This document shows, piece by piece, positions 16,966 through 23,350 of a DNA stretch of 64,000 nt. Position numbers and translations under genes: made by a program. This DNA comes from Actinomycetaceae bacterium (lineage in GTDB: Bacteria; Actinomycetota; Actinomycetes; Actinomycetales; Actinomycetaceae). The notes below the pieces were generated by a model. The model did not search any database. It was not told where the DNA came from and saw only the letters and a program-made list of their open reading frames with translations. The stretch spans positions 26,403 to 90,402 of the forward strand of contig JAUNLF010000006.1 of assembly GCA_030532405.1 (NCBI GenBank), given 5' to 3'. Each line of letters opens with the position of its first letter. The stretch's first letter is position 1.

Positions 16966-18342
16966 ATGTCCGCAGGAATGCTACTTTTCATCGCAGCTGT
17001 CGCGGTTGCGGTACTTCTATTCCTTGTTATCAAGGTAAAGATGTCAGCTTTTGTTGGGCTGTTACTGGTTGCGCTAGGCACTGCTTTGGCAACTGGTATC
17101 CCGATTGGTGATGTCATTCCAACAATGGTTGAGGGCATGGGGAAAACCCTCGGTAACGTGATGTTGATCGTCGGTCTTGGCGCAATGCTTGGTCGACTCA
17201 TTGAGGTGGCGGGTGGCGCTGAGTCTCTGGCGCGTTACTTCACGGAGAAGCTCGGCACTACGCGAGTTATCGGCGCTGTCACGATTGCGGCGTTTATCCT
17301 CGGTATCCCGGTGTTCTTTGATGTTGGCTTCATTATTTTGGCTCCGATCATTTTCGGCTTCGCTAAGGTTGCCAAGATTGATCCGCTAAAGATTGGTCTG
17401 CCGGTTGGTGCTGTGATGCTCACGGTTCACGTTGCACTACCTCCCCACCCGGGTCCTGTGGCGGCGGCTGAAATTCTTGGTGTTGATGCCGGCCAGATGA
17501 TCATGGTCGCATTGCCAATCTCTGCGGTAACCGGCGTTATTGGGTTCTTTGCGGCTAAGTTCATCAAGACCGACAAGATTGTTATGGGGCCAAGCCCCGC
17601 TGCAGAATTCTTGGAGGGCGATCTTGACTCAGGGTCGGCAGGTGGATCGCTCAAACAGAAGGTTAAGGCGCCTGGCGCATTCACGGTGACCGCACTGATT
17701 TTGCTTCCGATCCTTCAAATCATGGTTGGAACTGTGGGCACGATGCAGGTTGACCCCGACAGTACAGCGCACTCTGTTTTCTCGTTTATTGGCGCTGCTC
17801 CCCTAGCACTGTTGGTAGCTGTGATCGTGGCTTACCTAGTTATTGGCAATCAGCAAAAATGGAGCCTTGAAAAGCGCGGTTCCGTTCTGGACTCAGCCCT
17901 TCCTGCCGTTGCGGTGATCGTATTCGTGACTGGTGCCGGTGGCGTGTTCGCGAATGTTCTCGTGAAATCGGGTATTGGCGACGCGCTCTCGAACGCTCTG
18001 TTCGCAACTCACATTCCGATCATCTTGATGGGTTACGTGATCGCGCTAGCACTGCGCGCTTCACAGGGCTCAGCAACTGTCGCTATCTTGACTTCGGCTG
18101 GTCTGCTTGCGGCTCCTATGGTCGCTGCGGGTTACACACCGCTTCAGTCGACGCTGGTAACCATCGCGATGTGTTTCGGTGGCCTTGGTCTATCGCACAT
18201 TAACGACTCCGGTTTCTGGATTGTCACCAAGTACTTGGGACTGACCGTTAAAGACGGAATCAAGACTTGGACGGTTCTAACGACCATCTTCAGCTTGACT
18301 GGCTTCGTGTTGACTGCGATCGTGTTCGCCTTGGTTAGCTAA
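16966..18342 (+). CDS. GntP-family gluconate/sugar-acid permease
   Basis: The 458-residue protein has about 12 hydrophobic segments and family motifs including the glycine-rich LIVGLGAMLGRLIEVAGGAE near residue 65, GIPVFFDVGFIILAPI near 110, and HPGPVAAAEILG near 160. GntP carriers move gluconate and related sugar acids by proton symport. Being the last gene of the GntR-regulated operon with a tetronate kinase and dehydrogenase, it is expected to import threonate, erythronate or a close analogue. The ATG at 16966 is one base after the previous stop region, with GGAGG nearby inside the preceding coding end. A hairpin terminator lies 28 bases downstream. Confidence 0.9.
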   Translation: MSAGMLLFIAAVAVAVLLFLVIKVKMSAFVGLLLVALGTALATGIPIGDVIPTMVEGMGKTLGNVMLIVGLGAMLGRLIEVAGGAESLARYFTEKLGTTRVIGAVTIAAFILGIPVFFDVGFIILAPIIFGFAKVAKIDPLKIGLPVGAVMLTVHVALPPHPGPVAAAEILGVDAGQMIMVALPISAVTGVIGFFAAKFIKTDKIVMGPSPAAEFLEGDLDSGSAGGSLKQKVKAPGAFTVTALILLPILQIMVGTVGTMQVDPDSTAHSVFSFIGAAPLALLVAVIVAYLVIGNQQKWSLEKRGSVLDSALPAVAVIVFVTGAGGVFANVLVKSGIGDALSNALFATHIPIILMGYVIALALRASQGSATVAILTSAGLLAAPMVAAGYTPLQSTLVTIAMCFGGLGLSHINDSGFWIVTKYLGLTVKDGIKTWTVLTTIFSLTGFVLTAIVFALVS

Positions 18343-18370
18343 GAACCAGCCGCGGGTTTTCGCAAAGACT

Positions 18371-18404
18371 GTTTAGGGACTCCGGGTTTCCGGGGTCCCT
18401 AAAC
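18371..18404 (+). terminator. Terminator after the sugar-acid operon
   Basis: A 15-bp stem, GTTTAGGGACTCCGG (18371-18385) with CCGGGGTCCCTAAAC (18390-18404), has one wobble pair and loop GTTT. There is no T tract downstream. The convergent RNxxxH-CBS gene ends about 70 bases further on. Confidence 0.8.
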
Positions 18405-18475
18405 TATGCATTCCGGGCGATCCGCGGTTCACGCCCCAAGCTACCCGGCACGGCCCGCGGGCGGGCTTACCCCGC

Positions 18476-19201
18476 CTAGAGCGTCGTTTCTTTCAAGATC
18501 CGGGCCACGTCATAGCGGGTGACTAAGCCCCGAAGTTCGCCCTTTTTAGTTCCATCCGTAGTGATCAGAGCTGCGGCTGGCCCTTCGGAGGAGCTTAGCT
18601 TTTCGCACACGGCATACGCGTACGTGTTTGGCGAGAAAAATGATGCTCTGTCGGATGCTTCATTGAACTCTAAAACCTGACCGACCGTTACGTTTTCCGC
18701 AAGTAGAGATCCGTCGGTATCTATGTGCGCGCTGAGCCAGCGGGCCATCGAATTCGTGGTGAATAAGCCAAGATAGTCGCGACCTGAATACACGGGCATT
18801 TGCGAGACTTCATATTCAAGGATCGTCTTTGCCGCATCGGCCAAAGAGCTTTCAGGGGAAAGCACACTGACATTCTTCACCATGTGGTTGCGAATCTTGG
18901 GGATATTTTCAATCCAGCGAGCTAGCTGTTCCATGCGCTCAACAGTGTCACGACGCGGCACTGCAATCGGAAGGCCTTTCAATACACGACTGTGTTGCAT
19001 GACGTTCCTCAAGGCATTGAGCGCCTTCAACTCATCGAAGGAATTTTTAGGCATCGGATGGCCCTTCTCCTCGGCCCAATTAAGCGCTTGTCCTAAACCA
19101 GTAAAACCGCGCTTGTATTCCCGTTCAAACGCTCGCTTAGCATCCTCAATCGCATTAATAAAACGGTCCACCAATTCATTCGGATCAGCCTCTTTTGCCA
19201 T
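18476..19201 (-). CDS. CBS-domain protein with HEPN-like RNxxxH helical N-terminus
   Basis: The 241-residue product has an alpha-helical N-terminus (about 1-110) containing LRNVMQHSR near residue 85. This fits the RX4H signature with Asn after Arg that marks HEPN ribonuclease-like domains. A pair of CBS motifs follows (about 115-235; VSVLSPESSLADAAKTI...SQMPVY and LRGLVTRYDVARIL), which usually bind adenine nucleotides. I infer a nucleotide-gated regulatory or RNA-cutting protein; no experiment for this exact fusion is known to me. I chose ATG 19201 because GGGAG lies 7 bases upstream, better spaced than for an ATG two codons earlier. It stands alone, divergent from a membrane-protein gene. 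Confidence 0.7.
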   Translation of the reverse strand: MAKEADPNELVDRFINAIEDAKRAFEREYKRGFTGLGQALNWAEEKGHPMPKNSFDELKALNALRNVMQHSRVLKGLPIAVPRRDTVERMEQLARWIENIPKIRNHMVKNVSVLSPESSLADAAKTILEYEVSQMPVYSGRDYLGLFTTNSMARWLSAHIDTDGSLLAENVTVGQVLEFNEASDRASFFSPNTYAYAVCEKLSSSEGPAAALITTDGTKKGELRGLVTRYDVARILKETTL

Positions 19202-19349
19202 TTCCATACTCCCAACCAGCTTGTGTAGAAACCATGTTCAAGATTGATCCTAGACATGTGTTTACCCAAAGTTTGTGGTTTCTCACCGGATCGGTAGTTA
19301 GGGTGAAAGAGGGCGCAGTCCGCCCTCGTAAATCTTCAAGGGGGAACAC

Positions 19350-19940
19350 GTGGGACACCCTGTATTGGACGTAGTGGCGTGGGTTCTGGTTGCGTTAACG
19401 CTGGCGTCGTTCCTCATGATGATGTTCACGAACGCAGTGACAAAAGAGGCGGGGAGACGACACGCACTCTCGCAAAGTGCCCTGCTGCTGTTTATCTACG
19501 GCACGCTCGCGCTAATCGGACTGACACTGCTCTGGGTGGCGCCGTGGAGAATGCCAGCCACGCCAACCCTCCTGGTGAGAATCGTTGGCACACTCCTGCT
19601 GGTCGCCTTTACGATCTGGACGATCCAAAAAATCTCGGGCTACTTGCAAACGTACCGAAAAGGCGCGGCCCTCGCGCGGGGTGACATCATCGGCTACGAG
19701 ATCGACAACATTGAAGCCACCGGCCAATGCGCCCTGATCATTCGTATTAAAGGTGACGAGGACGAGTACGAACTCGACCGCGACCTTTACCTCAAGGTTC
19801 GCGAAAGCATCCCTCAACTACCGCACTATGAGGACGTCATCGGATACGTCAAGGATTACCTGCCTTCAGAGATCCCGGCAACCCTGGAGCTCTATCCCGG
19901 CTGGACCATGATCAAATCGATCGAGGTCGAAAAACCCTAG
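19350..19940 (+). CDS. Conserved membrane protein of unknown function
   Basis: I do not recognise a named family. The 196-residue product has three hydrophobic segments (about 5-27, 43-65 and 75-95), then a soluble domain of about 100 residues with alternating acidic and basic patches (GDEDEYELDRDLYLKVRES) and no visible catalytic motif. Topology suggests a three-helix anchor with a C-terminal cytoplasmic beta-rich domain. The start is GTG with AAGGGGGAA three bases upstream. It is preceded by a divergent CBS-protein gene and followed by a tandem repeat. Nothing in the context points to a role. Confidence 0.7.
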   Translation: MGHPVLDVVAWVLVALTLASFLMMMFTNAVTKEAGRRHALSQSALLLFIYGTLALIGLTLLWVAPWRMPATPTLLVRIVGTLLLVAFTIWTIQKISGYLQTYRKGAALARGDIIGYEIDNIEATGQCALIIRIKGDEDEYELDRDLYLKVRESIPQLPHYEDVIGYVKDYLPSEIPATLELYPGWTMIKSIEVEKP

Positions 19941-20000
19941 GCTGGCCTCTCCGTGGAGGCGGTGCGCGGGAGGCCCGGGTTTCGAACGCCCGGATCCGGG

Positions 20001-20100
20001 CGCGCCTCGCGCGTGCGCAGAGTCGGTGTGTCACACGCGGGGCACACGGGCGCGACTCGTGCGTGCGCAGAGTTGGGGTGTCACACGCGGGGCACACGGG
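20001..20100. repeat. 50-bp tandem repeat, two copies
   Basis: Copies 20001-20050 and 20051-20100 differ at four positions. Each ends in TCACACGCGGGGCACACGGG and carries a small dyad (GTGTG/CACAC type). The repeat stops 25 bases before the DUF1801 start codon, so it occupies that gene's promoter region. Two copies with no spacer is not a CRISPR arrangement. Confidence 0.9.
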
Positions 20101-20125
20101 CGCGATTGGCCCTAGACTCACTTTT

Positions 20126-20512
20126 ATGGCGATTAAGACTTTAGACGAGTACCTGCAGACCATCCCTGATGCGGACAACCGCGAGCGCATGGTCAGCGTC
20201 CTGGACTGGGTGAAAGAAACGTACCCCGACCTGGAGCTACGCATCGCGTGGAACCAGCCCATGTATACGCATCACGGGACGTACATTATTGGGTTCTCCG
20301 CGGCAGCCAAACACATGGCTATGTCCCCTGAACGCGAACCCATGATCCACTTCGAGGACGTGCTCAAAGACCGGGGCGTCAGCTACGGGACCATGCTCGT
20401 ACGCCAACCCTGGAACAAGCCGTTCGACTTCGAACTAGCAAAACTTTTCATCGACTATCAGCTAGAAACAAAAGCCGACGTCACCACGTTCTGGCGACCC
20501 AAGGAAGCGTAA
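20126..20512 (+). CDS. DUF1801 / YdhG-like (frataxin-like fold) protein
   Basis: The 128-residue product matches the YdhG/DUF1801 family: TLDEYLQTIPDADNRERM, then LELRIAWNQPMYTHHGTYIIGFSAAAKHMAM, where the WNQPM and YxxGFSAxKxH pattern is diagnostic. Bacillus subtilis YdhG has a frataxin-like fold and has been proposed as an intracellular iron chaperone for iron-sulfur or heme assembly. Start is ATG 20126; no Shine-Dalgarno is present, but TAGACT (20113-20118) sits 7 bases upstream, which suggests a leaderless mRNA. A 21-codon upstream extension in frame lies inside the tandem repeat and is not supported. A strong terminator follows. Confidence 0.85.
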   Translation: MAIKTLDEYLQTIPDADNRERMVSVLDWVKETYPDLELRIAWNQPMYTHHGTYIIGFSAAAKHMAMSPEREPMIHFEDVLKDRGVSYGTMLVRQPWNKPFDFELAKLFIDYQLETKADVTTFWRPKEA

Positions 20513-20572
20513 GCCACCGAAGCGTGGTGGGCGAACGCCCAAAAGTAGTCACCAAGACCGCTAGACAACGCG

Positions 20573-20600
20573 AACGCGGCGCCGGATTCGGCGCCGCGTT
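20573..20600. terminator. Bidirectional hairpin between DUF1801 and glgP
   Basis: AACGCGGCGCCG (20573-20584) pairs perfectly with CGGCGCCGCGTT (20589-20600) around loop GATT. It lies between convergent genes and can terminate either transcript, although neither side has a long T run. Confidence 0.85.
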
Positions 20601-20675
20601 CTTGCGTCTAGCTCACCCGTACCGGTTAGTTAAACCAACCCGGGGCGGGCGCGAGCCGCCTTCACTAAAGCCAAG

Positions 20676-20694
20676 GCAGGCTCGCCCTCGAAAA
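20676..20694 (+). repeat. Interspersed intergenic repeat, copy 2
   Basis: GCAGGCTCGCCCTCGAAAA, one mismatch to the copy at 12716-12734. It ends just 5 bases before the glgP stop codon. Confidence 0.6.
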
Positions 20695-20698
20695 TGGA

Positions 20699-23062
20699 TT
20701 AAATCGAAGTGGGTTCGATCTTCCAGACTTCTTCCGCGTAGTTGCGGATGGTGCGGTCGGAGGAGAAGCGGCCGGATTCGGTGATGTTCTTCCACGTCAT
20801 CTTCGCCCAGGCGCGACGGTCCGCGTAGTCGGCGGCCATTTGGTCGCGGACCTTGCGGTAGTCTTCGAAGTCGCCGAGCAGGTAGTACGTGTCGGCGGGC
20901 TCGTGGCCGTTGGAGTTCAGTAGTGACCAGCGTAGGTCGTGGAACATGCCCGTACCACCGTCGTCCAGGGTGCCGTCGGTGAACGCGTCGAGGACGCGGC
21001 GCAGGCCCGGCACGGTTTCGTACTGGTGGCGCGGGTCGTATCCCTTACGAAGTTCGGGGAGTTCCTCTTCGCGGGCGCCGAAAATGTACGCGTTGTCGTA
21101 GCCGACCGAGTCGACGATCTCAACGTTCGCGCCGTCCAGCGTGCCGAGGGTCAGGGCGCCGTTCATCATGAACTTCATGTTCGAAGTACCGGACGCCTCC
21201 TTACCCGCGGTCGAGATCTGTTCCGAAACGTCAGCGGCGGGGATGATCTTCTCAGCCGGGGAAACGTTGTAGTTCTCCACGAAGACAACCTTGATGAGGC
21301 CGTTCACGTCCTCGTCGTTATTAACTAGGCGACCAACCTCGTTGATGAGTTTGATGATTGCCTTTGCGCGCACGTATCCGGGGGCTGCCTTCGCACCGAA
21401 GATGAAGACGCGCGGCGGAATGTCAGCCTTCGGGTCTTCCTTGATGCGGAAGTACAGGTCCAGCACGTACATGATGTTCAGCAGCTGGCGCTTGTACTCG
21501 TGCAGGCGCTTGATCTGCACGTCGAAGATCGCGTCGGGGTCGATTTCGATGCCCTGGCGGTCCTTGATCCACTTCGCGAAGTCAACCTTGTTGGCGTGCT
21601 TAATGTCGTTTAGGCGGTCGTAGATTTCGTCGTTGCCGGCATCCACGTAGTTTTTAAGGATGTCGAGGTCGCGAACCCACGCGTCAGACCCGGTTACCTC
21701 GTTCAGCAGGCTGGCCAGGCGCGGGTTGCACTGGTTCAGCCAGCGGCGCGGCGTAACACCGTTGGTCTTGTTGTTGAACTTTTCAGGCCAAACGTCGTGC
21801 CATTCGCCAAGCGTTTCGCGTTTAATAATTTCCGTGTGGAGGGCGGCGACACCGTTGATTGAGTACGCGGCGTAGCACGCGATCCACGCCATGTGGACCA
21901 GGCCGTTAGAGACGGGGGCCATGTAGTTGATGCGGCCGGCGTCGAGGCCGCGCTCTTCCATGTCCATGCGGAAGCGGCGGTCGATTTCCCACACGATTTC
22001 CATGATGCGCGGGAACAGGCGGTCGAATATCGAGATTTCCCACTTCTCCAGGGCCTCGGCCAGGACGGTGTGGTTCGTGTAGGCGAACGTCTTCGACACG
22101 ATGTCCCAGGATTCCTCCCAGCCCATGTCGTGTTCGTCCATTAGCAGGCGCATGAGTTCGGGGATTGCGAGAACCGGGTGCGTGTCGTTCAGCTGGATGG
22201 AGTTGTACTTTGCGAAGCTGGACAGGTCGCCGTGAACGTCAAGGTGGTTCTGAACCATCTCTTGCAGCGAGGCGGATACGAAGAAGTACTGTTGGCGAAC
22301 GCGCAGCACCTTACCTTCGTAGGTCGTGTCGTTCGGGTATAGGACGCGGGAGATGTCCATGGTGCGTTCGCGGTCCACAATCGCGTCGGTGAAACGCTGG
22401 GAGTTGAACGCGTCGTAGTCGAACTCTTCGATCGGTTCGGCCTTCCACAGGCGTAGCGTGCCAACGTTGTTCGTGCCGTACCCGGTGATCGGCATGTCGT
22501 AGGGGATTGCGCGGACCTTCAGGTCCGAGTAGTTAACGCTGACCTGCTCTTCTTCGCGGCGGATGACTAGCGGGTAGCCTTCTTCCATCCACGAGTCGGG
22601 GTGCTCGGTTTGGAAACCGTTTTCGAATACTTGCTTGAACAGGCCGTAGCGGTACAGGATGCCGTAGCCGACTGCGGGTAGGTCTTGCGTTGCGCAGGAG
22701 TCGAGGAAGCATGCGGCGAGGCGTCCGAGTCCACCGTTGCCTAGGGCGGCGTCTGGTTCTTGTTCGAGGACGTTGCTGAGGTCCTGACCGAAGGTTTCTG
22801 CGGCCTCTTTCGCTTCATCCACTAGGCCGAGGTTGAGCAGGTTGTTTAGCAACGCGCGGCCCATGAGGAACTCCGCTGAGAAGTAATGTTGGCGGCGGCC
22901 CTGGCGGTACTTTTCGGAGGTAGCGTGCCAGTTATCAGCGATTTGGTCTACCACTGATGCAGAAAGGCCCTGCCAAAATTCCATGGGAGTGGAAGCTGCG
23001 GGCGGGCGGCCGGATACGGCCCGTACCTGGCCCGCGGACGCTTTCTTGAAGTCGTCGGTCAT
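20699..23062 (-). CDS. glgP: Glycogen/alpha-glucan phosphorylase
   Basis: The 787-residue enzyme splits alpha-1,4-glucans with phosphate to release glucose 1-phosphate. It has the N-terminal motif NLGLVDEAKE and the nucleotide/sugar-binding GNGGLGRLAACFLDS. Near the C-terminus the motif EASGTSNMKFMMNGALTLGT carries the lysine (MKF) that binds pyridoxal phosphate. Length fits the family. I chose ATG 23062 because GGAAGG lies 7 bases before it; an ATG 14 codons upstream has no ribosome site. The gene is alone. Together with the debranching enzyme and GH13 glucosidase at 41-45 kb it supports glycogen turnover in this organism. I do not distinguish glycogen from maltodextrin preference. Confidence 0.95.
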   Translation of the reverse strand: MTDDFKKASAGQVRAVSGRPPAASTPMEFWQGLSASVVDQIADNWHATSEKYRQGRRQHYFSAEFLMGRALLNNLLNLGLVDEAKEAAETFGQDLSNVLEQEPDAALGNGGLGRLAACFLDSCATQDLPAVGYGILYRYGLFKQVFENGFQTEHPDSWMEEGYPLVIRREEEQVSVNYSDLKVRAIPYDMPITGYGTNNVGTLRLWKAEPIEEFDYDAFNSQRFTDAIVDRERTMDISRVLYPNDTTYEGKVLRVRQQYFFVSASLQEMVQNHLDVHGDLSSFAKYNSIQLNDTHPVLAIPELMRLLMDEHDMGWEESWDIVSKTFAYTNHTVLAEALEKWEISIFDRLFPRIMEIVWEIDRRFRMDMEERGLDAGRINYMAPVSNGLVHMAWIACYAAYSINGVAALHTEIIKRETLGEWHDVWPEKFNNKTNGVTPRRWLNQCNPRLASLLNEVTGSDAWVRDLDILKNYVDAGNDEIYDRLNDIKHANKVDFAKWIKDRQGIEIDPDAIFDVQIKRLHEYKRQLLNIMYVLDLYFRIKEDPKADIPPRVFIFGAKAAPGYVRAKAIIKLINEVGRLVNNDEDVNGLIKVVFVENYNVSPAEKIIPAADVSEQISTAGKEASGTSNMKFMMNGALTLGTLDGANVEIVDSVGYDNAYIFGAREEELPELRKGYDPRHQYETVPGLRRVLDAFTDGTLDDGGTGMFHDLRWSLLNSNGHEPADTYYLLGDFEDYRKVRDQMAADYADRRAWAKMTWKNITESGRFSSDRTIRNYAEEVWKIEPTSI

Positions 23063-23250
23063 TAACTTTCCTTCCAAAGTGAACGGCGAAATTCGCGCGT
23101 TCATACGAGCTGGAACATCACGGCCAGTTTATCGACCCCGCGCGTTTTGCTCGAATTTTTCCCGTTAACAGTCCAGGGTTTACGCGTAATAGTCATTATT
23201 GCCACACCCCCGGCCACGTCCGCGAGGGTTTATGGGCTTTTTGATGACAG

Positions 23251-23322
23251 ATCGCGGCCTCTTTGTGTTTTCGAGGCCGCGATAGTCAGTGTTGCTTGAG
23301 GCCGCGATAGTCAGTGTTGCTT
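23251..23322. repeat. Hairpin plus 25-bp tandem repeat between GH3 and glgP genes
   Basis: ATCGCGGCCTC (23251-23261) pairs perfectly with GAGGCCGCGAT (23273-23283) around an 11-base T-rich loop. The right arm opens a 25-bp unit, GAGGCCGCGATAGTCAGTGT TGCTT, present twice (23273-23297 and 23298-23322), followed by a partial GCGGCCGC. Read on the minus strand the hairpin lies about 70 bases after the GH3 gene end and may act as its terminator. Confidence 0.8.
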
Positions 23323-23350
23323 GCGGCCGCGGCGGTTGGCGGTGTTCGAT

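Noticed and set aside
20001-20100. Tandem 50-bp repeat considered as a CRISPR array
   Set aside because: Only two adjacent copies with no spacers and no cas genes nearby.
23273-23322. 25-bp tandem repeat considered as CRISPR or attachment site
   Set aside because: Two direct copies without spacer, no integrase and no matching copy at the other end of the defence island.
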